DNA of 64,000 nt, from contig NZ_KQ236743.1 in assembly GCF_001185345.1 (NCBI RefSeq), forward strand, positions 260,372 through 324,371, read 5' to 3'. Positions 8,290 through 17,761 of this stretch are shown piece by piece (the stretch's first letter is position 1; every line of letters starts with the position of its first letter). Origin of the DNA: Dorea sp. D27 (lineage in GTDB: Bacteria; Bacillota; Clostridia; Lachnospirales; Lachnospiraceae). The translations under genes were made by a program, and so were the position numbers. A model generated the notes under the pieces. That model did no database searches. It was given only the letters and a program-made list of their open reading frames with translations, and was not told the origin of the DNA.

Positions 8290-8958
8290 ATGCAAAAGAT
8301 ATTGATAGTGGAAGATGACATAGAATTGAACCAAAGCATATCCTATTCCCTTAAGCGGGAAGGATATGACACTATATCTGCACATTCACTGGGGGAGGCG
8401 GAGAGCCTCTTCCGGCAGGAATGTGCAGATTTGGTTTTGCTCGATGTAAATCTGCCGGATGGCGAAGGGTTCGAACTGTGCAGATGGATGAGGGGCCAGA
8501 GGAAAGTACCGGTCGTATTCCTCACGGCTAGAGACATGGAGGAGGATGCGCTCAAAGGATATGAGACAGGAGCGGAGGACTATGTGACCAAGCCGTTTTC
8601 CATGAAAATACTTTTGAGGAAGATCCATGTCATCTTAAAACGTGTGGATGCACACAGCAGGAACATATACGATGACGGGTTCCTGAAGATTGACTTTGAC
8701 ATGGCAAAAGCAGAGGCCGGCGGAAGCGATTGTATGATAACACCTACCGAGTTCCGGATGCTCCGTCTGTTTTCGGACAATGCGGGCAGGCTTCTGACGT
8801 ATTCCGTGCTGCTGGATCAACTCTGGGACAGTGGAGGCCAGTTTGTCGACAAGCATACGCTGGCGGTGAATGTGAACCGGCTTCGCAGAAAGATTGAAGA
8901 CGAAAGCCACAAATATATATCAAATGTATACGGGATGGGATATCAATGGCTGAAATGA
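8290..8958 (+). CDS. OmpR-family response regulator
   Basis: 222 residues from the ATG at 8290; an ATG at 8272 would add six residues but has no better ribosome site. Receiver domain at about 1-115: acidic pair VEDD, phospho-acceptor Asp in LLDVNLPDG near 53, Thr in FLTARDM near 81 and Lys in YVTKPFS near 103. C-terminal winged-helix DNA-binding domain at about 130-222 ends in VYGMGYQWLK. It overlaps the histidine kinase by 13 nt, and the pair lies next to an ABC transporter. The likely target is the ABC promoter region at 9900-9960. Confidence 0.9.
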   Translation: MQKILIVEDDIELNQSISYSLKREGYDTISAHSLGEAESLFRQECADLVLLDVNLPDGEGFELCRWMRGQRKVPVVFLTARDMEEDALKGYETGAEDYVTKPFSMKILLRKIHVILKRVDAHSRNIYDDGFLKIDFDMAKAEAGGSDCMITPTEFRMLRLFSDNAGRLLTYSVLLDQLWDSGGQFVDKHTLAVNVNRLRRKIEDESHKYISNVYGMGYQWLK

Positions 8959-9872
8959 TAATTCCTGCGCTCTGTTTTGCCATAGCGGCTGCCTGCATGT
9001 GGTACAGGATGCGGATGCTTAAAAGAGACATATACATATTTACGGAAAAACTGGAAGAGAGCCTGGACGCGATGGCGGACGGAGAGGAGCTGGAAGAATG
9101 CGGCATTCCTGAAGATACGCTGTGGGGCAAGGTACACGGGAAGCTTGTGAGGGTCAATCACATGTGGCTTCAGAAAAATGAGCAGAACAACAGTGAGAAG
9201 AGACAGATGAAAGAGCTTATATCTGATTTGTCTCATCAGACACGGACTCCCATCGCCAATATGAAGCTGTATCTGGAATTGCTGCAGGCCGAAGGCCTGG
9301 ACTCAGAAAAGGCGGGGGAATTCCTGACAAAGATGGAGGGCCAGACGGAGAAGCTGGATTTTCTGCTCCGGGGTATGGTGAAGATGTCCCGGCTGGAAGC
9401 AGGTATCATTGAGATACGGAGCCGGAAAAACTTCATATACGGAACGCTCGTACAGGCTGCCGGGGCTGCGGTGCCTGCTGCCGAGAAAAAAGGGATAAGA
9501 ATCTGCGTGGACTGTGAGGAAAGCATAGAGGCGGACCATGACAGAAAATGGACAGGAGAAGCGATATATAACATATTGGACAATGCCGTCAAGTATACCG
9601 GGCCTGGCGGAACGGTATACATACGGGTTGCGGTGCAGGAATTCTTTACGAAGATAAGTATCGGCGACAATGGGAAAGGTATCGCGCGTGAACGGCAGTC
9701 CCTTGTATTCCAGCGGTTCTACCGCGAACCCGAAGTACATGACGAAGAAGGCATAGGCGTAGGTCTCTATCTTGCAAGGGAGATCATTACCCGTCAGAAG
9801 GGGTATATAGAAGTACGGTCAGAAGAAGGGAAAGGCGCGGAGTTCTGCGTCTACCTTCCAAATGGGAATTAG
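8946..9872 (+). CDS. Sensor histidine kinase with a minimal membrane sensor
   Basis: 308 residues. One hydrophobic segment (about 4-20) is followed directly by a cytoplasmic linker, so there is no room for a folded extracellular sensor. HisKA box DLSHQTRTPIANM near 94-106 holds the phospho-His; N box NILDNAVKY near 208; G boxes GDNGKGIA near 239 and GIGVGLYLA near 268. Kinases with such short inputs in Firmicutes often take their signal from a partner ABC transporter; the ABC pair encoded just downstream is the obvious candidate, by inference. The stop is followed by a 100-nt regulatory gap. Confidence 0.88.
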   Translation: MAEMIIPALCFAIAAACMWYRMRMLKRDIYIFTEKLEESLDAMADGEELEECGIPEDTLWGKVHGKLVRVNHMWLQKNEQNNSEKRQMKELISDLSHQTRTPIANMKLYLELLQAEGLDSEKAGEFLTKMEGQTEKLDFLLRGMVKMSRLEAGIIEIRSRKNFIYGTLVQAAGAAVPAAEKKGIRICVDCEESIEADHDRKWTGEAIYNILDNAVKYTGPGGTVYIRVAVQEFFTKISIGDNGKGIARERQSLVFQRFYREPEVHDEEGIGVGLYLAREIITRQKGYIEVRSEEGKGAEFCVYLPNGN

Positions 9873-9898
9873 ACATGATCTGCAGGGAAGAGTCACAC

Positions 9899-9935
9899 GT
9901 TTGTGATTCTTCTTTCTTGTGAACGGTTTGTGATT
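9899..9935 (+). promoter_or_regulatory. Three TTGTGA boxes upstream of the ABC transporter
   Basis: TTGTGA occurs at 9901-9906, 9917-9922 and 9928-9933. The outer two lie in the longer match GTTTGTGATT (9899-9908 and 9926-9935). Repeats like this are typical of OmpR-family operators, and the last box could double as a -35 element for a promoter reading into 9980. This is a candidate binding site for the response regulator encoded at 8290. Confidence 0.5.
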
Positions 9936-9979
9936 TTTTTCAGATATGCTTGTTGTATAGAAGAAAGGAGACAGAAGAG

Positions 9980-10669
9980 ATGGAGACGTGTATTGTAAAG
10001 ACAAAAAATCTGAAAAAATATTATAAGCTAGGTGATAATACGGTGAAAGCGCTGGACGGTGTTGACTTTCAGGTGGAAGAAGGTAAATTTACCGCTATCG
10101 TAGGGAAATCCGGCAGCGGTAAGAGCACGCTGCTTCACATGATCGGAGGGCTGGACATACCGACGGACGGACAGGTTATCGTGGACGGGAAAGACTTGTC
10201 TCGTATGAATAGAGAACAGCTCGCTATATTCAGAAGAAGAAAAGTTGGTTTTGTGTTCCAGAGCTACAATCTCGTGCAGGATCTGAACGTGTATGAAAAT
10301 ATCATCCTTCCTGTAGAGCTTGACGGTGCCCGCGTGGACCAGGAATTTGTAGATGAAATACTGGACCTGCTGAAGTTAGATGCGAAGAGGGAATCGCTTC
10401 CATGTACGCTGTCAGGAGGACAGCAGCAGAGGGTCGCCATCGCCAGGGCGCTTGCTGCAAAGCCGTCTATCATTCTGGCGGATGAACCGACCGGTAATCT
10501 GGACACCGCGACAAGCCATGACGTGATGGGATTGCTTCGGGTCGTGGCAAGGCAGTACCACCAGACTATCGTTCTCATTACCCATGACCAGGATATCGCG
10601 CAGCTCGCGGACAGGATAGTCCGTATCGAGGACGGAAGGATTGTGAGAGGAAGTGAACGCCATGCTTAA
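9980..10669 (+). CDS. ABC transporter ATP-binding protein (MacB/LolD type)
   Basis: 229 residues from the ATG at 9980, which has GAAAGGAG 9 nt upstream. Walker [10 protein letters not shown] near 43, Q loop VFQSYNL near 92, signature LSGGQQQR near 146, Walker [12 protein letters not shown] near 166 and switch His in LITHDQD near 203. It belongs to the group that pairs with FtsX-type permeases for antimicrobial peptide resistance or lipoprotein/peptide export. It overlaps the permease by 17 nt and sits just behind the two-component genes, matching BceRS-BceAB-like detoxification modules in layout. Confidence 0.9.
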   Translation: METCIVKTKNLKKYYKLGDNTVKALDGVDFQVEEGKFTAIVGKSGSGKSTLLHMIGGLDIPTDGQVIVDGKDLSRMNREQLAIFRRRKVGFVFQSYNLVQDLNVYENIILPVELDGARVDQEFVDEILDLLKLDAKRESLPCTLSGGQQQRVAIARALAAKPSIILADEPTGNLDTATSHDVMGLLRVVARQYHQTIVLITHDQDIAQLADRIVRIEDGRIVRGSERHA

Positions 10670-13148
10670 GAATAACAACGGCGCTGTCATCACGAAGCTG
10701 GCGAAACGTTCCATGTCGGGAAACAAGAGGAGAAATATGGTAATTGCCATGGCTATACTGTTATCCTCCTTTCTTTTGTTTACCATATTGACGGTCGGCA
10801 TCACCTACATTAAGATGCAGGCACGTCAGAATATGCGTATGAAAGGTGCCGTCTATGACGCGGTTCTCATCGGTGGATTTACAGAACAGCAGAAGCAGAT
10901 CTGCGAAGAGAACGAAGATATCACTACCATCGGAATAGAGGCCAAAGCCGGCTATCCGGAAGAGACGGATGCAGATGACACGCTCCATACGGTCCTCATA
11001 TGGAGTGACGACATTTACTGGGATGTACAGAAAGAGCCGGCGATGGATAAAGTGAAGGGAAGGTATCCGACGAAAGACGATGAAGTGATGGCGACGAAGG
11101 AGGCCCTTGAAGACTGCGGGAAGGGAGATCTGGGAATCGGAGATTCTTTTACGATGACGTATCAGGACAAAAACGGACCGCATACAAAGGAATTCCGTAT
11201 AGCGGGCATGTGGGAAGGGTACGGAGATAACAAAGTATTCTACGTATCAAAGTCATTTTTTGATCAGTCGGGCCATGCATTTTCAGACGTGAACTGCGGA
11301 ATCCTCTATCTTGATTTCAAATCCCAGATTATGACGGAAAAGACACAGACCGAGTTCCGGGATTCTCTGGATTTAGGAAAGCAGCAGAGGCTCTTTTTCA
11401 CATCCGAGACGGAGCAGTCTGTGCAGCTGCTTGCGGGTCTTGCGGGCCTTGTCATCATGACGTGCCTGAGCGCATATCTGCTCATCTACAACATACTTTA
11501 TCTGTCGGTAGCAGGTAACATACGCTATTATGGCCTTCTTCAGACAATTGGCATGACGGGTAAGCAGATTCGCAGGCTTATACAGAGACAGATGCTTATC
11601 ATCGGGACGGCCGGAACGGCCGGAGGCATACTGCTCGGATTTGCAACCTCTTTCTTTCTGATTCCAGTAGTTGTAAAAACGCTCGGTGTACGAGAGGATG
11701 TAGACGTCGTATTTCATCCGGCTGTCTTTCTGCTCAGTATTGCCGTCGTTGGAATTACGATTTACCTTGGCAGCCGCAAGCCTACGAGGATCGCCGATTC
11801 CGTATCCCCTCTGGAGGCGCTCGGCTATCGTACGGTGTCAGGGAGAAAGGCGTCCCATAAGACGGGGCGTGGAAGCATCCTGTGGAGGATGGCGGGCGAA
11901 CAGCTCGGCAGGGACAAGAAAAAGACTGGGGTAGTCATACTGTCTCTGGCGGCCTGCCTATCCGTATTCCTCTGCCTCGTTACAATGATTGAGAGCCACG
12001 GCGCGCGGACCATGATGTCCAATTATATGAATGCGGACTTGATTATTTCTAATGATACGATGAAAAAAGAGGACGAATCCGAATGGTACCGTATCATAGA
12101 CAAGAAGCTTCTTTCTGATATGCGAGATATGGAGGGTGTTGAAAAACTGCATCCCATGACGAGCACACAGATAATCATACCGTGGGAACCGGAATTTTCT
12201 GATATGTGGATGAAGGAATTTTATGAGACATGGATGGATCACAGCTATGAGGAGGATATCGGGGAATATAAACAGCATCCCGAAAAATTTTATACGTTTA
12301 TGACAGGGATTGATGAGGAAGAGTTCGACTATGTAAACAGCACGCTTGAAAAGCCTGTGGACAAAGAGCAGTTTCTGGATGGCAGGACATGCCTCATTTA
12401 CCGCGACGGCCTGTCGCTTCATCTGGCTGACATCCGTGGGAAGAAGGTGTCATTTTCTCAGTATAAAGACCGCACGAAGTCATATACGATGGAGATTGGC
12501 GGCTATGTAGACGATGGCTATTATGCGTTCATGCCGGGCATGACTCCGGTGGTGCTTGTAAGCGACGCTTTTGTAGACAGGACGGTGGAGGATCCTTGGG
12601 TGTCCAGGGCGAGCGTGCAGTATAAGGAAGAATACGACGGACAGACGGAGACGCAGGTTAAGAAGCGTGCAGAGGAAGGCCCTCATGGAGGAGACTTATC
12701 ATATGATTCTAAGATAGATAACATGAAATCGATTCAGAAGGCGCAGGGCAACATGATGGGCGTCGGAATCGGGATCACCTTGATTCTCGCGATGATTGGG
12801 CTCATGAATTATATCAATACGGTGTCGGGCAACATTCAGAACCGGCAGACAGAACTGTCTGTCATGGAAAGCGTCGGCATGACGGAGAAACAGGTCAAAG
12901 GCATGCTGATTCGAGAAGGACTGCTCTTTGCCGGAATCTCACTGTTTTTGACGGCAACGGTGGGGCTCGGAGTCACTTATGCATGCTACCAGTCTCTGAA
13001 CTACATGGGAATCGCCTTCCATGTGCCGGTGCTTCCGGTACTGGCGATGGCGGCACTTGTTACATTCGTCTGCACGATGATACCTCTGGCTGCATACCGG
13101 ATGATATCAGGGAAGAAATCGATTGTGGAAAGAATAAGAGAATTATGA
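10653..13148 (+). CDS. FtsX-type ABC transporter permease
   Basis: 831 residues starting at GTG 10653, or ATG 10662. Two FtsX halves are visible. An N-terminal membrane segment near 30-52 is followed by an extracytoplasmic domain, then three membrane segments near 260-375 with the FtsX-like IGMTGKQIRRLI. A second anchor lies near 425-445, another large extracytoplasmic domain follows, then a final three-segment block near 695-820 with SVGMTEKQVKGML. This is the duplicated ABC3 permease type used for peptide or lipid extrusion. It partners with the ATPase overlapping its start. The substrate is unknown; the two-component genes upstream suggest envelope-active compounds. Confidence 0.88.
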   Translation: MNAMLKNNNGAVITKLAKRSMSGNKRRNMVIAMAILLSSFLLFTILTVGITYIKMQARQNMRMKGAVYDAVLIGGFTEQQKQICEENEDITTIGIEAKAGYPEETDADDTLHTVLIWSDDIYWDVQKEPAMDKVKGRYPTKDDEVMATKEALEDCGKGDLGIGDSFTMTYQDKNGPHTKEFRIAGMWEGYGDNKVFYVSKSFFDQSGHAFSDVNCGILYLDFKSQIMTEKTQTEFRDSLDLGKQQRLFFTSETEQSVQLLAGLAGLVIMTCLSAYLLIYNILYLSVAGNIRYYGLLQTIGMTGKQIRRLIQRQMLIIGTAGTAGGILLGFATSFFLIPVVVKTLGVREDVDVVFHPAVFLLSIAVVGITIYLGSRKPTRIADSVSPLEALGYRTVSGRKASHKTGRGSILWRMAGEQLGRDKKKTGVVILSLAACLSVFLCLVTMIESHGARTMMSNYMNADLIISNDTMKKEDESEWYRIIDKKLLSDMRDMEGVEKLHPMTSTQIIIPWEPEFSDMWMKEFYETWMDHSYEEDIGEYKQHPEKFYTFMTGIDEEEFDYVNSTLEKPVDKEQFLDGRTCLIYRDGLSLHLADIRGKKVSFSQYKDRTKSYTMEIGGYVDDGYYAFMPGMTPVVLVSDAFVDRTVEDPWVSRASVQYKEEYDGQTETQVKKRAEEGPHGGDLSYDSKIDNMKSIQKAQGNMMGVGIGITLILAMIGLMNYINTVSGNIQNRQTELSVMESVGMTEKQVKGMLIREGLLFAGISLFLTATVGLGVTYACYQSLNYMGIAFHVPVLPVLAMAALVTFVCTMIPLAAYRMISGKKSIVERIREL

Positions 13149-13275
13149 ACATAGTACCTTAATCAAGATATGTACAGGACAGACAGTACCCGATTCTGGG
13201 AGGATATCCTTGGCAAAAGGTAGAAACAGGGCTGGAAACATAGCACTAAAAATGGGCAACTTGCGGAACGCCATA

Positions 13276-13304
13276 TTGTTGGAAGCAAGGTTCTCTGCTA
13301 TAGT
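13276..13304 (+). promoter_or_regulatory. Promoter for the LytTR-DUF3021-ABC operon
   Basis: TTGTTG (13276-13281), 17-nt spacer, TATAGT (13299-13304), 29 nt upstream of the GTG start at 13334. The rest of the gap 13149-13275 shows nothing recognisable. Confidence 0.5.
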
Positions 13305-13333
13305 CTAAGTAGTTCAAAGAGGAGGGGGTCAAA

Positions 13334-13771
13334 GTGAAGATAACAATCAATACTGACCCGGCATTTTCAGGTACGGAGGTTACAGTAAACTGTGCGTACC
13401 TGACGCCGGAGCTGGAAAAGATCATCGCCATGCTGAGGATGCTGGAACAGAAGCTGACAGGGAGTAAGGACGGCGAGATACATCTGCTCGATATCGCCGC
13501 GATCCTGTATATAGACACGACAGATAAGAAGACATTCCTCTATACGATGGAGGCAGTATATGAGACGGAGCTGCGGTTGTATGAACTGGAGAACCAGCTG
13601 GAAGAAAGCGGTTTCCTGCGTATAGCCAAATCCTGTATCGTCAATGTCCGGCATATCGCTTCACTTCGCGCGGACATCGACAGGAAGATACGGGTCACGA
13701 TGGACAACGGGGAGCAGCTTCTCGTATCGAGGCAGTATACAAAACGTCTGAAGGAAAGGTTGGGAATCTGA
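13334..13771 (+). CDS. LytTR-domain DNA-binding regulator
   Basis: 145 residues from GTG with GAGGAGGGGG upstream. The C-terminal ~100 residues form a LytTR domain: IHLLDIAAILYID near 48, YELENQLEESGFLRIAKS near 86, VNVRHIASLRAD near 109 and the end motif LLVSRQYTKRLKERL. There is no receiver domain, so it is a one-component LytTR regulator. It is followed 2 nt later by a DUF3021 membrane protein, a common pairing in Firmicutes in which the membrane protein is thought to control the regulator. The downstream ABC genes are its likely target. Confidence 0.88.
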   Translation: MKITINTDPAFSGTEVTVNCAYLTPELEKIIAMLRMLEQKLTGSKDGEIHLLDIAAILYIDTTDKKTFLYTMEAVYETELRLYELENQLEESGFLRIAKSCIVNVRHIASLRADIDRKIRVTMDNGEQLLVSRQYTKRLKERLGI

Positions 13772-13773
13772 TT

Positions 13774-14268
13774 ATGGAAGAAAAGAAAACAATATTTAGC
13801 TATCTGTCACAGGTACTTGTCATATTTAGCATTACCGTGCTGTGTATGACGATGTTTACACATTTCTTCGGCGAGAGCGCCCGGGAGATATCTGCGCTGT
13901 ACCGGATGGGCGGGGAGGGCATTCCGCTTGAGATTATACCGGAGCTTTTTCTTCTCTCCATCATCGTCGTCGTGCTGCAGTATCTGTTTGTTACGGACCT
14001 TCTGTTTAAGAAGATGCCGGTGCTTGCGCGGATTGTATGCATGGTCGTAAGCATACTGGTTGTGATGTGTGGGTTTATCCTGCTGTTTGACTGGTTTCCG
14101 GCAGATATGTGGCAGCCGTGGGTGCTGTTTCTCGTCTGTTTTGCAGTCTGCTTTTTTGTGAGTGCGGGAATATCGGCTTTGAAAACGAGGATTGAGAACA
14201 AGAAGCTCATGGAAGGGCTGGAAAATGTAAAAAGGCATTGGGAGGCAGAGTATGAAAAGACAGATTAA
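13774..14268 (+). CDS. DUF3021 family membrane protein
   Basis: 164 residues with four hydrophobic segments (about 12-33, 50-70, 80-102 and 110-132), then a charged cytoplasmic tail. The pattern matches DUF3021 proteins encoded next to LytTR regulators. It overlaps the following ABC ATPase gene by 17 nt. The likely role is membrane-bound anti-regulator of the LytTR protein, inferred from the conserved gene pair rather than from any motif. Confidence 0.8.
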   Translation: MEEKKTIFSYLSQVLVIFSITVLCMTMFTHFFGESAREISALYRMGGEGIPLEIIPELFLLSIIVVVLQYLFVTDLLFKKMPVLARIVCMVVSILVVMCGFILLFDWFPADMWQPWVLFLVCFAVCFFVSAGISALKTRIENKKLMEGLENVKRHWEAEYEKTD

Positions 14269-15097
14269 GGCAGAACGTGTCCGAATGGAATTCAAGAATA
14301 GAGAGGTGCTTAAAGGAATTGACCTGCACGTGTCCGAAGGTGAGATATTCGGGCTGCTTGGCCCCTCCGGGGCAGGCAAGACGACCCTTATCAAGATTCT
14401 GACCGGCCAGCTTAAGCAGACCGGCGGGGAAGCGTTTATCATGGGACAGGACAGCCGCCAGCTTGACAGCACGGTATGTGCAAGAATCGGAATGGTCATG
14501 GATAACAGCGGATTGTACGAACGCCTTACGTGCGCCGATAATCTGGGAATCTTTGCAGAAATCTACGGCATCTCCAAAAGAGAGATCAAGACCGCGCTTG
14601 ATAAAGTGGGACTGTCGGAAGCTGTGAAGACACCGGTTCATAAGCTTTCAAAAGGGATGCGGCAGCGCCTTGTCCTTGCCAGGGCAATCATGCACCGGCC
14701 TGATGTGCTGTTTCTTGATGAACCCACGAGCGGCCTGGATCCGGCTACGGCTTCCAGCATCCACCGCCTCATCTGTGAGGAGAGGGACAGGGGAGCGGCC
14801 GTCATGATGACGACCCATAACATGGAAGAAGCGTCTAAGCTGTGCGGATATATCGCGCTTCTGCATGAAGGAAGCATCGTAGAAGAAGGAGCGCCGGATG
14901 ACATATGCAGAAGATATAATCATCAGAATAAGATAAAGATATTTTTGAAAAGTGGCAGTACGGTCTTGCTGAACCATGATGTCAGCGAGGCAGCCGCGAT
15001 TGCGGAATATTTCCGGACGGGCGCTGTAGCCGGCATACATTCGACGGAACCGGATCTTGAAACAGTATTTATGGAACTTACGGGAAGGGGGCTTTGA
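14252..15097 (+). CDS. ABC-2 type transporter ATP-binding protein
   Basis: 281 residues. Walker A GPSGAGKTT near 38, Q-loop region MVMDNSGLYERLT near 80, signature LSKGMRQRL near 131, Walker B VLFLDEPTSGLD near 151 and His switch MTTHNMEEAS near 188. A C-terminal extension of about 60 residues is typical of drug or lantibiotic exporter ATPases. GGGAGGCAGAGT lies upstream of the ATG. It is translated with the DUF3021 gene before it and the permease 3 nt after it, so LytTR-DUF3021-ABC forms one operon. Confidence 0.9.
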   Translation: MKRQIKAERVRMEFKNREVLKGIDLHVSEGEIFGLLGPSGAGKTTLIKILTGQLKQTGGEAFIMGQDSRQLDSTVCARIGMVMDNSGLYERLTCADNLGIFAEIYGISKREIKTALDKVGLSEAVKTPVHKLSKGMRQRLVLARAIMHRPDVLFLDEPTSGLDPATASSIHRLICEERDRGAAVMMTTHNMEEASKLCGYIALLHEGSIVEEGAPDDICRRYNHQNKIKIFLKSGSTVLLNHDVSEAAAIAEYFRTGAVAGIHSTEPDLETVFMELTGRGL

Positions 15098-15100
15098 CCC

Positions 15101-15799
15101 ATGAGAGGAAAAAGAATCTATGCGGTTTGGAAGAAGCAGATGAAAGATACGTTAAAGAATAAGGCGGTTCTTATCCAGTTTGTCATGTTTCCCGTACTTT
15201 CAGTTATCATGCAGAATTCCATAAAGATAGAAGGGATGTCCGGCCGGTATTTTGTCATCCTGTTCGCAACGATGTATGTTGGGATGGCGCCGCTTACAGC
15301 CGTGGCCTCTATTATTTCAGAGGAAAAGGAAAAGAATACGCTCCGGGAGCTTCTGATGGCTAATGTCAAGGCGGCAGAATATCTGCTTGGAATCGGGCTT
15401 GGCATCTTCGTGTGCTGCATGCTGGGGGCTGTCGTGTTTGCTCTGGCCGGGCAGTATACAGGAAGAGATATGGCGGATTTCCTTCTTGTCATGGCGGCAG
15501 GGATTGTCATATCCCTCCTTCTTGGCGCCGTCATAGGCATATCGTGCAGGAATCAGGTGACGGAAGTATCTGTCAGCGTGCCCGTGATGCTCGTATTTTC
15601 GTTCCTTCCTATGCTGGCCTCTTTCAATGAGAAGATAGCGGCTGTTTCTAAATATGCGTTTTCACAGCAGATCAGCAACTATATGAGTGCGGTCGGGGAC
15701 TCGGCAGCCAAGGACGGGAATCTGGTTGTGATATTGTGTAATGCCGGCATATTTGCGGTATTGTTCGGGGTGGTCTACCGGAAGTGCCGTCTGATTTAG
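15101..15799 (+). CDS. ABC-2 type transporter permease
   Basis: 232 residues with six hydrophobic segments and a short Lys-rich N terminus before the first segment. SIISEEKEKNTLRELLMA near 68 is the conserved cytoplasmic loop of ABC-2 permeases. It pairs with the ATPase directly upstream. ABC-2 half permeases like this export drugs, lantibiotics or cell-surface polymers; the substrate cannot be read from sequence. Confidence 0.85.
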   Translation: MRGKRIYAVWKKQMKDTLKNKAVLIQFVMFPVLSVIMQNSIKIEGMSGRYFVILFATMYVGMAPLTAVASIISEEKEKNTLRELLMANVKAAEYLLGIGLGIFVCCMLGAVVFALAGQYTGRDMADFLLVMAAGIVISLLLGAVIGISCRNQVTEVSVSVPVMLVFSFLPMLASFNEKIAAVSKYAFSQQISNYMSAVGDSAAKDGNLVVILCNAGIFAVLFGVVYRKCRLI

Positions 15800-15904
15800 T
15801 AGCATTGTTATGAGGCTTTGACGGAATAAGATGCAAAAATGATGCCATAATCATGTATAATATAAATAATATGAGAAAGTTTATGGAATATATGAGGTGG
15901 CTGT

Positions 15905-16561
15905 ATGATGAACAAAATATTGATCGTAGAGGATGAGGTGCCCATATCCAACCTTATAAAGGAGAACTTAAGTGATGCGGGGTACCTCTGTTTCTGTGCA
16001 TTTGACGGGATGCAGGCGGCAGATATGGTCGAGCGTGAACGCTATGACCTGGTGCTTCTGGATATCATGCTTCCTGAGATTGACGGGTATGAGCTTCTCG
16101 AATATATAAAACCACTCGGCATCCCTGTCATATTTCTGACTGCAAAGGGGGATGTCCTTGACAAGGTGAAGGGCTTGAAGTCAGGTGCGGAGGACTATAT
16201 AACAAAGCCGTTTGAAATCGTAGAGCTGCTGGCAAGGGTAGAGACGGTGCTGAGAAGATACGGGAAGACGCAGCGGTATGTCTCGCTGTTCGACATTACA
16301 GTGGACACACTTTCACACACGGTCAAGAAGAACGGGGCGGCGGTTGCGCTTACCGCCAAAGAATATGATCTGCTGCTGCTGTTCGCGCAGAATCGGAATA
16401 TCGCCCTGTACCGCGACTTCCTATATGAGAGAGTATGGGGAGAGACATATCTGGGGGACAGCCGTACCGTGGATCTCCATGTCCAGCGTATGCGTAAGAA
16501 GCTTGGGCTGGAGCACAAGATAGTGCCTGTATATAAAGTCGGATACCGTCTGGAGGCGTAG
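15905..16561 (+). CDS. OmpR-family response regulator, VanR-like
   Basis: 218 residues. Receiver domain with VEDE, phospho-Asp in LVLLDIMLPEIDG near 52, Thr in FLTAKGD near 80 and Lys in DYITKPFE near 101; winged helix at about 125-218 with TVDLHVQRMRKKLG near 190. The general look is of the VanR/PhoB branch. The kinase follows after 3 nt, and a VanY-like carboxypeptidase lies two genes further on, which together suggest control of peptidoglycan side-chain trimming. No vanH/A/X genes are present, so resistance to glycopeptides should not be inferred. Confidence 0.9.
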   Translation: MMNKILIVEDEVPISNLIKENLSDAGYLCFCAFDGMQAADMVERERYDLVLLDIMLPEIDGYELLEYIKPLGIPVIFLTAKGDVLDKVKGLKSGAEDYITKPFEIVELLARVETVLRRYGKTQRYVSLFDITVDTLSHTVKKNGAAVALTAKEYDLLLLFAQNRNIALYRDFLYERVWGETYLGDSRTVDLHVQRMRKKLGLEHKIVPVYKVGYRLEA

Positions 16562-16564
16562 CAG

Positions 16565-17761
16565 TTGAAGTTTTTTTGGAAAATCTTTTGCAGTACAATT
16601 ATTATCACCGCATTTACGTGCAGCGCAGGGGGCTATTATCTCATCCGTTCCCAGTTCCATCTGTCGCTGGACCGTGAGATAGCTGCTGCTTATTCTGAAA
16701 ATGCTATTCTTTGGCAGATTATGGATGAGGAGCTGAAAGACCTGACTTCCATGAAGGAAGAAGTGCCTGATATCGCAGATAATATTACGGTCAATGTGTC
16801 AGGTGGCTCTATTCCGTTTGCCGTGATGCTATGCGTCCTTTTTGCCGGAGTCGGGCTTGTGTCTTTTATCGTATCCAGCCTGCTCCTGTCTCCGCTGAAA
16901 AAGCTGTCCTCCGCCACGAAGCAGATGGCAGATGGGAGTTTCAGGCAGCAGCTCAATATATCAAGGAATGACGAGGTTGGGGAACTTGCGTCCGATTTTG
17001 AACAGATGTCGGTAAAGCTTGAGGAAATGGTGAATGAGCTGAAAGAATATTCACGGCGTCAGAAAGACTTTGTAGATAATTTTTCCCACGAGCTTAAGAC
17101 GCCACTGACATCTATCATAGGATATGCCGATATGATCCGCTCCAAGGAGATGGAGCCGGAGCGCAGGATGGCATGTGCCGATTATATCTATACAGAGGGG
17201 AAGAGGCTGGAGATGCTGTCCCTGAAGCTGATGGACCTTATCGTGCTGGAAAAGCAGGACTTTACATTCCGACCTGTCCATATGCGCGAGTTCCTCGGGC
17301 AGGTTGCAGATGCATTTTCCCCAGTGGTCTCAGGCAGCGGCATATCATTTTCAGCCAGGATTCAGGATACTGCATTAAGAGTGGAACCGGATCTTATGAA
17401 GACGGTCTGCATGAATCTGCTGGATAATGCACGGAAAGCCGTTGATTATGAAGGCAGCATCGTGCTCACAGGCAGAAAGATTCCGAACGGGGCGTATTGC
17501 ATATCTGTGGAAGACAATGGAAAGGGTATTCCGAAAGAGGAGATTTCCAGGATTACAGAAGCGTTCTATATGGTAGATAAGTCAAGAGCCCGCGCTCAGG
17601 GCGGGGCCGGCATGGGACTTGCACTCTGCTCTAGGATTATAGAACTGCACCGGGGCAGGATGAAGTTCGTGAGCCGGGTAGGCAGGGGGACACGGGTGTC
17701 CGTCTATCTCAGGGCCGGCAGAAGAGCACCCGGAGATGCCGGGGAAAGGAGGCAGGGATGA
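16565..17761 (+). CDS. Sensor histidine kinase with HAMP domain
   Basis: 398 residues starting at TTG. Membrane segments near 5-25 and 83-105 bracket a ~57-residue extracytoplasmic part. HAMP follows at about 107-158, then the HisKA box NFSHELKTPLTSIIGYADM near 173, N box NLLDNARKA near 283, G1 VEDNGKGIP near 317 and G2 GGAGMGLALC near 345. It overlaps the next gene by 4 nt (ATGA). The TTG start lies 3 nt after the regulator's stop with only a weak ribosome site, which suggests coupled translation. Confidence 0.9.
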   Translation: MKFFWKIFCSTIIITAFTCSAGGYYLIRSQFHLSLDREIAAAYSENAILWQIMDEELKDLTSMKEEVPDIADNITVNVSGGSIPFAVMLCVLFAGVGLVSFIVSSLLLSPLKKLSSATKQMADGSFRQQLNISRNDEVGELASDFEQMSVKLEEMVNELKEYSRRQKDFVDNFSHELKTPLTSIIGYADMIRSKEMEPERRMACADYIYTEGKRLEMLSLKLMDLIVLEKQDFTFRPVHMREFLGQVADAFSPVVSGSGISFSARIQDTALRVEPDLMKTVCMNLLDNARKAVDYEGSIVLTGRKIPNGAYCISVEDNGKGIPKEEISRITEAFYMVDKSRARAQGGAGMGLALCSRIIELHRGRMKFVSRVGRGTRVSVYLRAGRRAPGDAGERRQG

